A DNA stretch of 62,227 nucleotides, from assembly GCA_027064525.1 (NCBI GenBank), contig JAMOPJ010000009.1, forward strand, positions 1 to 62,227, given 5' to 3'. The DNA comes from Archaeoglobaceae archaeon. Lineage in GTDB: Archaea; Halobacteriota; Archaeoglobi; Archaeoglobales; Archaeoglobaceae. The notes beneath the pieces were generated by a model that was not told where the DNA came from, searched no databases, and saw nothing but the letters and a program-made list of their open reading frames with translations. Positions 17,381 through 25,230 of this stretch are shown here, in pieces; the first letter of the stretch is position 1, and every line of letters starts with the position of its first letter. The position numbers and the translations under genes are program-made.

Positions 17381-18326
17381 CATCGGTGGGGCGAATCTGA
17401 AAGTTGCAACAGCTAATGGGAAATTTAGGATAACCTACTTCCCAATATGGAAGAGATTTGGAGAACTTGAGAGAGAGCTTAGGAAGATCGGAGAAGAGTT
17501 TGAGCCGGATAGGGTTGGAGTCGTAATGACTGCCGAGCTCTCGGATGCGTTTTCGACGAAAATTGAAGGAGTGTTCAAAATAGCTGAAATCGCTCAAAGG
17601 ATTTTCAAGCCAGCATTTCTGGATTTGAACGGAGAGCTTAGGAGCTATGAAGATGTGTTGAAGGATCCGAGGATGTTCATGGCAAGCAATTGGGTCGCAT
17701 CGGCCAAGTTCTTGCTCAAAGATGGCTGGAGAAATGTTATCTTTGCGGACATGGGCTCCACAACTACCGATCTGATACCGATCACGGATAAGATAGAGGC
17801 CGGTAAGACCGATTACGAGCGACTGAGGAGAGGGGAATTACTCTACTTTGGTGTTCTTAGAACACCTATCTTTTACATTCTTCCAAAGTTCGACGTGCCA
17901 TTGGCTTCGGAGTTCTTCGCGATAGCTGGAGATGCTTTCGTTGTGATTGGCGATTTAAATGAAGAGGATTACACGTGTGAGACTCCGGATGGGAGGGGCA
18001 AGGATGTTGGGAGTTGTATGAGGAGGCTTGCGAGGTGTGTGTGCGCGGATCTTGAAGAGGTGGGTGAGGATTATATCAGAGCCATGGCTGAAGCTTTTAA
18101 AAATGCCATTATAGAAAAGCTCGAGAGCGGGATAAAGCGAATTTCCGAAAAGTTCGGGCTCGACATGGTTTTAGGATGCGGGATTGGAGAATTCTTGCTT
18201 AGAGTCGCAACGGAGAGGGCAGGTTTGGAGTATGTATCCGTAGAGGAGGAATACGGCGAAGTATCGAATGTCCTTCCGGCATATGCAGTGGCCAAGCTCG
18301 TCGAAAGGGAAGAAGGAACGTTTTAA
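17361..18326 (+). CDS. mfnF: Methanofuran biosynthesis protein MfnF-like
   Basis: A 321-residue protein with an actin/hydantoinase-A like ATPase fold: GIDIGGANLKVA at the start (phosphate loop 1) and FADMGSTTTDLIPI (phosphate loop 2). This matches the tetrahydromethanopterin-linked C1 pathway family, whose methanogen member MfnF joins the furan and tyramine-glutamate parts of methanofuran. Archaeoglobus uses methanofuran in its C1 pathway, so the role fits. Cys clusters around CVCADL are seen in the C-terminal half. Overlaps the upstream hydrolase gene. Confidence 0.82.
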   Translation: MRFLGIDIGGANLKVATANGKFRITYFPIWKRFGELERELRKIGEEFEPDRVGVVMTAELSDAFSTKIEGVFKIAEIAQRIFKPAFLDLNGELRSYEDVLKDPRMFMASNWVASAKFLLKDGWRNVIFADMGSTTTDLIPITDKIEAGKTDYERLRRGELLYFGVLRTPIFYILPKFDVPLASEFFAIAGDAFVVIGDLNEEDYTCETPDGRGKDVGSCMRRLARCVCADLEEVGEDYIRAMAEAFKNAIIEKLESGIKRISEKFGLDMVLGCGIGEFLLRVATERAGLEYVSVEEEYGEVSNVLPAYAVAKLVEREEGTF

Positions 18327-18406
18327 TTGGAGGATTTATCATTCAAAAAAATCTTGCAGGAAGAATGTTCTCATAATTCTATCTTTGGGCGTTTAAAAGA
18401 AGATAG

Positions 18407-18479
18407 TGGGCTCGCCCGGATTCGAACCGGGGACCTTCGCCTCGTAAGGGCGACGTCATAACCCCTAGACCACGAGCCC
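18407..18479 (-). tRNA. tRNA-Val (anticodon UAC)
   Basis: A complete cloverleaf on the minus strand: acceptor GGGCTCG/CGAGCCC, anticodon stem TCGCC/GGCGA around loop CTTACGA (anticodon TAC, reading GUA), T arm CCCGG-TTCGAAT-CCGGG, discriminator A. No CCA is encoded. TTTATACG about 30 nt upstream (minus strand) is a fitting promoter box. No intron. Confidence 0.95.
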
Positions 18480-18743
18480 TTAATAAGGGGTTTCACCACA
18501 GACGTATAAACTTTGCTATCCTATTGAGAGTAGAATTAATATAAAATTAATTATTAAAATTAAAAATATTTTTAAAATTTGATAATAATTTAAGGAACTT
18601 AAAAATTTTAGATTACTTAATTTTTTCTATAAAAAATATACTTATATGTTCAGTTTAATAATTATTACTGTTTAAATAATTATCAAGATATAGTCAAAAA
18701 GTTTATATAATATAAACATTCGAAAAGTAATTGGTGGTTAAAA
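18480..18743. other. Very AT-rich intergenic region
   Basis: About 260 nt of strongly AT-rich sequence between tRNA-Val and the decayed surface-protein gene. It must contain the promoter of both; no repeat or RNA gene is evident. Confidence 0.5.
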
Positions 18744-19689
18744 ATGTTAAAAATTGGAAATAAAAATAAAACTTGCAGGTCGTGGCTCCACATTGTGTAT
18801 GATTTAAATAATACCATCAACAGTGTTGCATCACTACCAACTTGCATTATAGCAATGCTTGCAGCAGTATTTTCAATGATGCTCTGCACAACGACAGCTA
18901 TTGCAAGTGATTACACATGCTTTAAACTTGAGCCAAGTGGATATTCCATAATATTCCCTAAGCCAAATAAGACACAACTTGAAGTTATAAAACAGTTAGA
19001 AGGTAAAGATATCTCACTCGGTGAATACATTGAAAAAGTGTACCCTACCATTATGAAAGATGTACCAAAGCACGCAAAGAAAAAACTATATCTAACAAGA
19101 ATCATCTGGCCTAAACACGAACCTATAGAAATTGTCAAAAATTTCACCAGTACAAGATCCCAACTAGCTAGATCAGATGTAGTTGAAACAAAAGCTATGG
19201 AAATCATACTTATGTGGCATCAATCTGCCTTGGAAGAGAATCCAGAACGGCCAAAGCTTAAACATACTTCATGGAGCTACGTAATATACCCATGGCAGTA
19301 CAAGTTACCATTCATGGCTGTGGAATCTTACCTTTAGTATAAAGCTACTCCAGATTGATATACCATACTTGTATCCTATACTGTAGAGTCAGGTAGTAAC
19401 GTTTATGAAGTGTGTGCTGAGAAAACAATTACTGCAAGTTATTCAAAGGGGTATTGGTGCGTCACTGGTCATCACTGGGGTGATTATCCTTCTGGGTACA
19501 CCCCATCAAAGTATGATGCAGAGTCTGATACAGGTTGGGTCTATATTGAGTCCTGATGCTGGAGCCATAGCAACTGGCTGGAGCATAAGCATAGCTATAC
19601 ATAAAATTTTTATACTTAAAATTGTTATTTTTATCGTTCTACTTTATATAATCTATAAGATATGGAAAAGAAGAAAGCTCAAAAGCTAA
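18744..19689 (+). pseudogene. Broken surface protein gene carrying a 61-bp insertion
   Basis: The frame opens at ATG 18744 and continues to TAG 19335-19337, then in the same frame meets TGA at 19356-19358 and 19554-19556; between the stops coding quality is high (SYTVESGSNVYEVC, YWCVTGHHWGDYP). A shift of one frame before 19554 restores a C-terminal transmembrane helix with basic tail (KRRKLKS, stop 19689). The protein was thus an exported, C-terminally anchored surface protein. At 18778-18838 a 61-bp element plus 8-bp duplication (69 bp, in frame) sits inside the signal peptide; removing it restores a normal leader (basic start, then hydrophobic, ending TTTAIAS). Family unknown. Confidence 0.75.
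18778..18838 (+). mobile_element. 61-bp mini-element, copy A, with 8-bp target duplication
   Basis: Identical to the reverse complement of 27952-28012. It is flanked by AACTTGCA on both sides (18770-18777 and 18839-18846), the mark of a transposition event. The ends are imperfect inverted repeats (GGTCGTGG at the left, GGTAGTGA read inward from the right). An 8-bp duplication and an inward sequence resembling GG-A-TG-TGCAA suggest, but do not prove, mobilisation by an IS6-type transposase. It codes for nothing and must be non-autonomous. Confidence 0.85.
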
Positions 19690-20261
19690 ACCGCATCGTA
19701 TCCAGCCTTCAAAGCCTTCAAATTTAAATCATGCAGCTTTGGTGGTAAGACATCTTTAACAGCATCTTCAAGTTCTTCGTAGCTGAAGGGCAACTTTACT
19801 AGCTTCGCAAGCATTCCCAAAACGACGACATTCGTAGCCTGAATTGCTCCCAACTTCTCAGCGATCTCAGAAGCATTAACTGGATAAACATGAGGTGTAA
19901 TCTCTTTAAGCTTGTTTAAAACATCTTCAGCATCGGGATACTTTGCAGCACCAAGTGTTACCGTGATCGGAATTATTGGTCTTGTATTTACTATTACGAC
20001 GGAATTCCCGTTCAGATACTTCGCATACCTTAACGCTTCAGCTGGCTCCAGTGCTATCATTACATCTGCGTTGCCCAGAGGGATGAGAGGAGACAAAACA
20101 CCTCCAATCCTAACATGAACCTCAACGCTACCTCCTCTCTGCGCCATTCCATGAACCTCCGAAGTAAGAACATTTAAACCTGCTTTCATCGCCGCTTTGG
20201 CCAAGATCGTTGAGGATGTAAGGATTCCCTGCCCACCGACGCCGACTATGACTATGTCCAT
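19686..20261 (-). CDS. iorB: Indolepyruvate:ferredoxin oxidoreductase beta subunit (IorB-like)
   Basis: A 191-residue gamma-type domain of the 2-oxoacid:ferredoxin oxidoreductase superfamily. It opens with IVGVGGQGILTSSTIL and contains SEVHGMAQRGGSVEVHVRIG, hallmarks of IorB, the small subunit that works with the TPP- and iron-sulfur-containing IorA in aryl pyruvate oxidation. No iorA gene is adjacent. The stop overlaps that of the convergent broken gene. Confidence 0.88.
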   Translation of the reverse strand: MDIVIVGVGGQGILTSSTILAKAAMKAGLNVLTSEVHGMAQRGGSVEVHVRIGGVLSPLIPLGNADVMIALEPAEALRYAKYLNGNSVVIVNTRPIIPITVTLGAAKYPDAEDVLNKLKEITPHVYPVNASEIAEKLGAIQATNVVVLGMLAKLVKLPFSYEELEDAVKDVLPPKLHDLNLKALKAGYDAV

Positions 20262-20311
20262 ATTGAAAAGCTACGAAACGATTTATTTAAACGTTGATGT
20301 TTTTGATTCCG

Positions 20312-20815
20312 ATGATAGTCCTCTGCTTGGTGAACACCTACGACAAACTTAAACTCCACGAAATCCACTTGAGAACGATCGCAAGAGCAGCTCCTCTTTG
20401 CTACGCTTACGATCTACATTTGGCTCTGATGGACTTCAACTTCTGGAAAAACGAGGATGAGATGGTTAAACAGGTTGCGGACTACACCACAATCGGTGAG
20501 CACGGAAAATATGCAATAGAACTGCTCAAAGCGGGAAAGATCCATCTTATTGAGAAGATTCCCGCCCATTTTGGAGAAGTTATTGCAACGACCTCCAAGC
20601 CCGATGAGAGGAAGAAGATCAGCTTTGATGAGATGAGAGATCTGATAAAAAGAAGATCCGCTACATTCCTTGTGGGTTTGGGGAGGAGGGGTTTGCCGAA
20701 GGACATTATGAAAAAAGCAAAATATCACTTCGACGTAACCGAAAAGAGGATAAGTCTTGAAACGTGCAGTGCGATGGGTGCTATAGCCACTGCGATATGG
20801 CTCGCGAAAAGGTGA
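20312..20815 (+). CDS. DUF531-like conserved archaeal protein
   Basis: A 167-residue protein starting LVNTYDKLKLHEIHLRTIARAAPLC in a style I associate with the archaeal DUF531 family. It has a mixed alpha/beta make-up and a glycine motif LVGLGRRGLP. A TTTATTTAAA box at 20282-20291 places the transcription start close to ATG 20312, suggesting a leaderless message; TTG/ATG codons at 20294-20299 are less likely starts. First of a rightward set with kptA, a phosphoribosyltransferase and MTA phosphorylase. Function unknown. Confidence 0.7.
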   Translation: MIVLCLVNTYDKLKLHEIHLRTIARAAPLCYAYDLHLALMDFNFWKNEDEMVKQVADYTTIGEHGKYAIELLKAGKIHLIEKIPAHFGEVIATTSKPDERKKISFDEMRDLIKRRSATFLVGLGRRGLPKDIMKKAKYHFDVTEKRISLETCSAMGAIATAIWLAKR

Positions 20816-20819
20816 TTTG

Positions 20820-21452
20820 ATGGAGGACATTAGGTTTTGTCCAGAGCACGGATTTTATAGAGGAGAGTTCTGTAAATGTGGAAGGAAAGGCGAGCTAATA
20901 CTTAACAAGGAGAGGGTTGAAAAGTTAGGTAGATTCATATCTGGCATTCTAAGGCACTTCCCAGACAAGTTTGGGCTTGAAATGGACGAAAACGGCTGGG
21001 TCGATTTTGAAAAGCTCGTTAGAGTGGTGACAAGGAAATATAGGTGGGCCAACAAGTGGTTGATCAAGGCGATGATATATTCGGACTGGAAGGGTAGATA
21101 CGAGCTAAGGAATAACAAGATAAGGGCGAGATACGGGCACAGCGTCGATGTTAAGCTTACTGACTATCCAATCGCGGAGGAAGATGTCCTTTATTACGGA
21201 ACTGGAGAGGAGGAAGCTCAGAGGTTACTTGAAATAGGAATAAAGCCCGTAAATCAGGCTTACGTTCATCTTTCAACGACCATAGAGAAGAGCGAGGAGG
21301 TGGCAAGGCTCAGGACGGATGAACCGATAATACTTGAGATCGATGCTAAGAAGGCGAGGGAGGATGGAATAAGAATTATAAAGGCTAACGAGTTTATAGC
21401 ATTAGCTAAGGAAATTCCTCCGAAATACATCAAGGGTGTGATAAAGCTATGA
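20820..21452 (+). CDS. kptA: RNA 2'-phosphotransferase KptA/Tpt1-like, variant paralog
   Basis: A 210-residue protein. Residues 1-30 contain a short zinc-ribbon-like part (CPEHGF...CKCGRKG). The KptA domain follows: GILRHFPDKFGLEMDENGWV (Arg-His pair), then NKIRARYGHSV, then YYGTGEEEA, then VHLSTTIEKSEEVARLR and PPKYIKGV. The family removes a splice-junction 2'-phosphate from RNA using NAD+. The usual HGT motif reads YGT here, while the second copy (33501) keeps HGT. Start ATG 20820; stop overlaps the next gene (ATGA). Confidence 0.85.
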   Translation: MEDIRFCPEHGFYRGEFCKCGRKGELILNKERVEKLGRFISGILRHFPDKFGLEMDENGWVDFEKLVRVVTRKYRWANKWLIKAMIYSDWKGRYELRNNKIRARYGHSVDVKLTDYPIAEEDVLYYGTGEEEAQRLLEIGIKPVNQAYVHLSTTIEKSEEVARLRTDEPIILEIDAKKAREDGIRIIKANEFIALAKEIPPKYIKGVIKL

Positions 21453-22144
21453 GGTGTATCGTCACGGATTGGGATTATATGGAAAGTCTGTGTAGAAGGG
21501 TTGCTGAGCAGATTTTAAACGACGATTTTGAGCCCGAAGTTATCGTCGCTCTTGCTAAAGGTGGGTGGTTTGCTGGCAGAATTCTGTGCGATCTCTTAGG
21601 TTTGGACGAGCTTACAAGTCTGAAGGTTGAACACTACGCCGGAATAAATGAGAGGAAGGAGATCAGCGTTAAACATGTTCCTTCAGATGAGGAGATCAGA
21701 GGAAAGAACGTTCTGATAGTTGACGATATTGCCAACACCGGAATGAGCATAAAGAGGGCGAGAGAGGAGATAGATGGACTAAAGGCCAACGATGTCCGAA
21801 CCGCAACGCTCCTCCTTCTACACACTTCGAAGTTCATTCCGGATTACTTCGGCGAGTGTTTGGAGGAGTGGGCTTGGGTAATATTTCCGTGGAACTTTGT
21901 TGAGGATATGGTCAGTTTGATTACGACTGTAATGAAGGAAAGTAGAAAGGATCTTTGGACGGAATGGGACATAAAGTGGGAACTCTTCAGAAGGTTCAGT
22001 TTGGACCCGATATACTTGGAGATCTCACAGCCGGGTAGGTTTGATGAGGTGCTGAAGATAATGGAGAGAAGGGGAATCATCTACAAGATTGAAGAGGACG
22101 ACAAAATCTACTGGTCTCTTGCCGAGGAGGTTCGAAGAGTATAG
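21449..22144 (+). CDS. Phosphoribosyltransferase with C-terminal winged-helix-like extension
   Basis: A 231-residue protein. Residues about 1-150 form a type I phosphoribosyltransferase: VIVALAKGGWFAGRIL and the PRPP loop VLIVDDIANTGMS. The last 80 residues (DIKWELFRRFSLDPIYLEIS, then a DEVLKIMERRGIIYK helix and a beta wing) look like a small helix-turn-helix domain. The core resembles hypoxanthine/xanthine phosphoribosyltransferases; the extension could be regulatory. Overlaps kptA by ATGA. Confidence 0.8.
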   Translation: MRCIVTDWDYMESLCRRVAEQILNDDFEPEVIVALAKGGWFAGRILCDLLGLDELTSLKVEHYAGINERKEISVKHVPSDEEIRGKNVLIVDDIANTGMSIKRAREEIDGLKANDVRTATLLLLHTSKFIPDYFGECLEEWAWVIFPWNFVEDMVSLITTVMKESRKDLWTEWDIKWELFRRFSLDPIYLEISQPGRFDEVLKIMERRGIIYKIEEDDKIYWSLAEEVRRV

Positions 22145-22173
22145 CTTTTTAAATCTCCTGTATATTTAGTGGC

Positions 22174-23025
22174 ATGGAAGCTGAAATTGCAATTATTGGT
22201 GGAACGGGCGTTTACGAGCAGTCGGCGTTTGAAAACGTTAAAGAGGTTGACATCGACACACCCTTCGGCAGGCCATCGGATAGGATTCTGGTTGGGGAGT
22301 TCGAAGGTCGAAAAGTTGCATTTCTGCCAAGGCACGGTAAGGGACATGTATATTCCCCAACGCATGTTCCGTATAGGGCCAACATCTACGCTCTGAAGAA
22401 GCTGGGAGTTGAGAGGATAATCAGCGTCTGTGCCGTTGGTTCTCTTAAGGAGGAGATTAAGCCTTTGGATATCGTAATTCCGGATCAGCTCTACGACAAA
22501 ACGAAGTTCAGACCGAACACGTTCTTTGAAGATGTTGTAGTCCACATTGGCTTTGCTGAGCCGTTCTGTCCAGAGTTGAGAAAGGTTACAATAGATGTTA
22601 TCGAAAGTTTGGGATACAGCTACCATCCGAAAGGCACTTACGTCTGCATCGAAGGTCCTCAGTTCTCGACGAAAGCTGAATCGGCAGTTCACAGGCAGTT
22701 AGGCTTTGACATAATTGGAATGACTGCACTGCCAGAGGCCAAGCTTGCGAGAGAAGCTGAGATCTGCTACGTTACGATAGCTACGGTAACGGATTATGAC
22801 GTCTGGAAGGAGGAAGAAGTGGATGTAGCCATGGTTCTTGAGAACATGGCCAAAAACGAAGAGAAGGTTAGGAACATCCTAAGAAAGCTTATTCCTGTTA
22901 TTCCGAAAGAGAGAAAGTGCCCATGCAAAGATGCGCTTAAGTTTGCGATAACGACACATCCGGATAGGATAAGCTACGAAGTAAGGAGAAAGCTCGGCAT
23001 CTTTTTAGATAAGTATCTGAAATAA
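22174..23025 (+). CDS. mtnP: 5'-methylthioadenosine phosphorylase
   Basis: A 283-residue purine nucleoside phosphorylase-family trimeric enzyme splitting methylthioadenosine (or methylthioinosine) with phosphate. It opens with IAIIGGTGVYEQ; phosphate contacts in FLPRHGKGHVYSPTHVPYRANI; core motifs SVCAVGSLKEEIKPLDIVIPDQ and CIEGPQFSTKAES, GMTALPEAKLAREAEICY, and VTDYDVW. In many archaea the adenosine is deaminated first. Last of the rightward nucleotide salvage set. Confidence 0.93.
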   Translation: MEAEIAIIGGTGVYEQSAFENVKEVDIDTPFGRPSDRILVGEFEGRKVAFLPRHGKGHVYSPTHVPYRANIYALKKLGVERIISVCAVGSLKEEIKPLDIVIPDQLYDKTKFRPNTFFEDVVVHIGFAEPFCPELRKVTIDVIESLGYSYHPKGTYVCIEGPQFSTKAESAVHRQLGFDIIGMTALPEAKLAREAEICYVTIATVTDYDVWKEEEVDVAMVLENMAKNEEKVRNILRKLIPVIPKERKCPCKDALKFAITTHPDRISYEVRRKLGIFLDKYLK

Positions 23026-23082
23026 TTTTTTAACTTCCCTAATTGCATAGGTATCCAATTTTCGCAAACTAAGCATTGATGG

Positions 23083-24000
23083 CTAATGCTCGTGGAGCTC
23101 TCTAATATCTGAGCTGAACGATATGTATGTTCTTTCCGTGATGTTGTAGATCGGTATCTTTGCATAGGTGTGACAACCAATACATGCTTCGTTCGAACCC
23201 ATCATAAGGGTATCGTTTTCAGCCCACTCTATAAACTTCTTATGAGCTGAGAAGTTGCCTATATCCGGATGACACTGAACGCAGGTGACGTTTCTGCTCA
23301 TTCCCGGATGACAAAATGTGCAGTTGAAGTTGTGATATGGCGACATACTGAGTTCCGTTGCTACGTCTTGATGACATTCGGTGCAGTTCTCGCTGACTAT
23401 TCTTACCACAGCAATCGCGAACACGCTAAAAGATTCAGTTTCTGCGACGTAATAGTAGCCGACGTTATCTTCTCCGAGCATTTCAGTTTTTAACTTTATC
23501 CAGCCGTTGTGGAACTTTAGCATGACAACCTTTTTTGGATCGTATCTCTTCGCTTTGAGAAAGTCTTTTGGAACGTGGAAGTATATTAGTCCTGAAGGTT
23601 CCAATATCCTTCCAGTTTCAACGTCTTTGAACACTATCTCAACTTCTGATAGGATGTCATACTCCTCATTTGGGATGAGCGGAGTTATGATTTTAGATAC
23701 GTTTACTATGACTTTCATCTTTTGAGAAAGTTTAATCTCTATCGCCAGCAGACCTAATTCTTTCGATTTTTCGGGAGGTAGCTTGACCTTAACTGGAGTG
23801 TGCTCTGGAACTTCGATAACCTCTGAAAATACGGGTATAGCTTCATATTTTATCTGCTTGATTGCTTTTGGTTTTGATGGTGCTACTTGTCCTTTCAGAA
23901 TTACGAGTGCAAGGTTTGGAAGTATAATCAGTCCGACTATAATTGCGGGAATCGTTAGTTTTAAGAGTAAAGACAAAGCCAAATGTCTTGTAATTCTCAT
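23083..24000 (-). CDS. Exported tetraheme cytochrome fused to a PGF-pre-PGF domain
   Basis: About 305 residues. A signal/anchor helix (residues 8-36) is followed by a beta-rich region ending in VPKDF...KFHNGWIKLKTE...YYYVAETESFSVFAI, the hallmark of the archaeal PGF-pre-PGF surface-protein domain. The C-terminal 95 residues carry four CxxCH sites: CTECH, CTFCH, CVQCH, CIGCH. The heme part matches the neighbouring cytochrome (both have CxxCHxDVxxELSxSxxH and SNEACIxCHT). It lacks the long tail of the neighbour. The SD-like GGTGAT favours ATG 24000 over upstream starts. A surface-bound electron-transfer protein, possibly a base or cap of a cytochrome filament (inference). Confidence 0.85.
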   Translation of the reverse strand: MRITRHLALSLLLKLTIPAIIVGLIILPNLALVILKGQVAPSKPKAIKQIKYEAIPVFSEVIEVPEHTPVKVKLPPEKSKELGLLAIEIKLSQKMKVIVNVSKIITPLIPNEEYDILSEVEIVFKDVETGRILEPSGLIYFHVPKDFLKAKRYDPKKVVMLKFHNGWIKLKTEMLGEDNVGYYYVAETESFSVFAIAVVRIVSENCTECHQDVATELSMSPYHNFNCTFCHPGMSRNVTCVQCHPDIGNFSAHKKFIEWAENDTLMMGSNEACIGCHTYAKIPIYNITERTYISFSSDIRELHEH

Positions 24001-24169
24001 GATCATCACCATTACCTAACTCTACTATTAGTTAGGGATAACAAAAATATAATTTTTTCGTTTGAACTTTGAATTAGACTAGTATTTTACCATAACTAAT
24101 TCACACAATAAAAAAAATTAAATTTAAATTTATTAATTTTATTTAAAATTTAAAAATAGTAAAAAATAT

Positions 24170-24961
24170 TTAGGATGTGTTGTAGCTCACACCGGGAACG
24201 TTGCCAGGCCACGTGATGTTGTTCAAGTTAGTGGCACCGTATCCAGTGGTGTTACCCCAGACGATATCCCAAGCGGTTCCGTTAACACTCCAGTTGGTAA
24301 TCGTCCAGTTGTGCGGTCCGTATGAAGTAGTTATGCTATTCTTGTCGATACCAATATCAAACTCTAAGCTTCTCGCATGGGTCCAATTGATCTTCACAGC
24401 AACGTGTGTATGGCATGCAATACATGCCTCATTCGAATCCTGCAAAGTTGTGTCCTCTATAGCTTTAGCGACAAATGCGTTGTGTGCGGCATACATACCG
24501 TTGAATGTCGCGTTAGAGTAGTTGTATGGTGACGACACACCCATCATGCTCACATTAAATCCACCTGCGTAGTAACCCGGTGCCCAAGTTGCCTCGCTGG
24601 CGTTCGCCTGGTGGCAGAGCATACATGCAACTACACTTGCAGCGTGAGCTTCCTTACCTGGAGTATATGCGGTGTAGCTACCATTAACGCTTGCATACTG
24701 GATGTTCAGGTTAGATCTATGGCAAGCTGCACAGTCCTCTCTATCTGCTTTGGTCTTATCTCCCCAGTGGATGTGGAAGGTGCTCTGGCTCAGCTCCTCG
24801 AAGACATCGGCATGACATTTCTCACACGGAACATCGTTACCGGTTCCGCTCAGGTTGTACCAGTAGTGCTGGCCAGCGAACAGTGAGACAGTGTTCGGTA
24901 GAACTACCAAGCCCGTCGCTGTGAGTATCACCGCCAGCAACAAAGCTTTGCTTAGGTTCAT
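24170..24961 (-). CDS. Tetraheme c-type cytochrome, nanowire-subunit type
   Basis: A 263-residue exported protein. Signal peptide (LLLAVILTATGLVVL) ends near residue 30; the mature part begins close to FAGQHYWYNLSG. Four heme sites: CEKCH, CAACH, CMLCH and CIACH, plus extra His for axial ligands. More than ten N-x-S/T sites (for example NASE, NATF, NWTH, NITW) fit a heavily glycosylated surface protein. Size, heme number and layout agree with the tetraheme subunit of extracellular cytochrome filaments described for Archaeoglobus veneficus; identity here is by pattern only. ATG 24961 follows GGGGGTGG. Promoter box TTTATAAA near 25000. Confidence 0.85.
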   Translation of the reverse strand: MNLSKALLLAVILTATGLVVLPNTVSLFAGQHYWYNLSGTGNDVPCEKCHADVFEELSQSTFHIHWGDKTKADREDCAACHRSNLNIQYASVNGSYTAYTPGKEAHAASVVACMLCHQANASEATWAPGYYAGGFNVSMMGVSSPYNYSNATFNGMYAAHNAFVAKAIEDTTLQDSNEACIACHTHVAVKINWTHARSLEFDIGIDKNSITTSYGPHNWTITNWSVNGTAWDIVWGNTTGYGATNLNNITWPGNVPGVSYNTS

Positions 24962-25230
24962 ATACACCACCCCCTAATACATGATTTACACTTTAAACTT
25001 TATAAATTTTATTAAGTTCTATCACTATCATGTATAAAGTCTTCGGTTTTTGTCGGATTAGCAAAGGAACCACTATTTTTATTGATCGATGCTACTGCGT
25101 TCAATATAATTTAATAATATAACATTTATAATTGTAGAAAATTTTAAATACTATTATCGCAAACCTTAAATAAGATGAGCTGGTATAGTTGTAATGATAA
25201 TGATAAATCTTGTTATAATGAGGTGATATC
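24962..25230. promoter_or_regulatory. Divergent control region of cytochrome and hydrogenase
   Basis: AT-rich 269 nt separating the leftward tetraheme gene from the rightward hydrogenase. AATTTATAAAG (minus strand, about 25000-25010) is a good box for the cytochrome; ATTTTAAATA (25141-25150) or CCTTAAATAAG (about 25163) could serve the hydrogenase, which has the ribosome site GAGGTGATATC before its ATG. Shared control is plausible but not shown. Confidence 0.5.
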
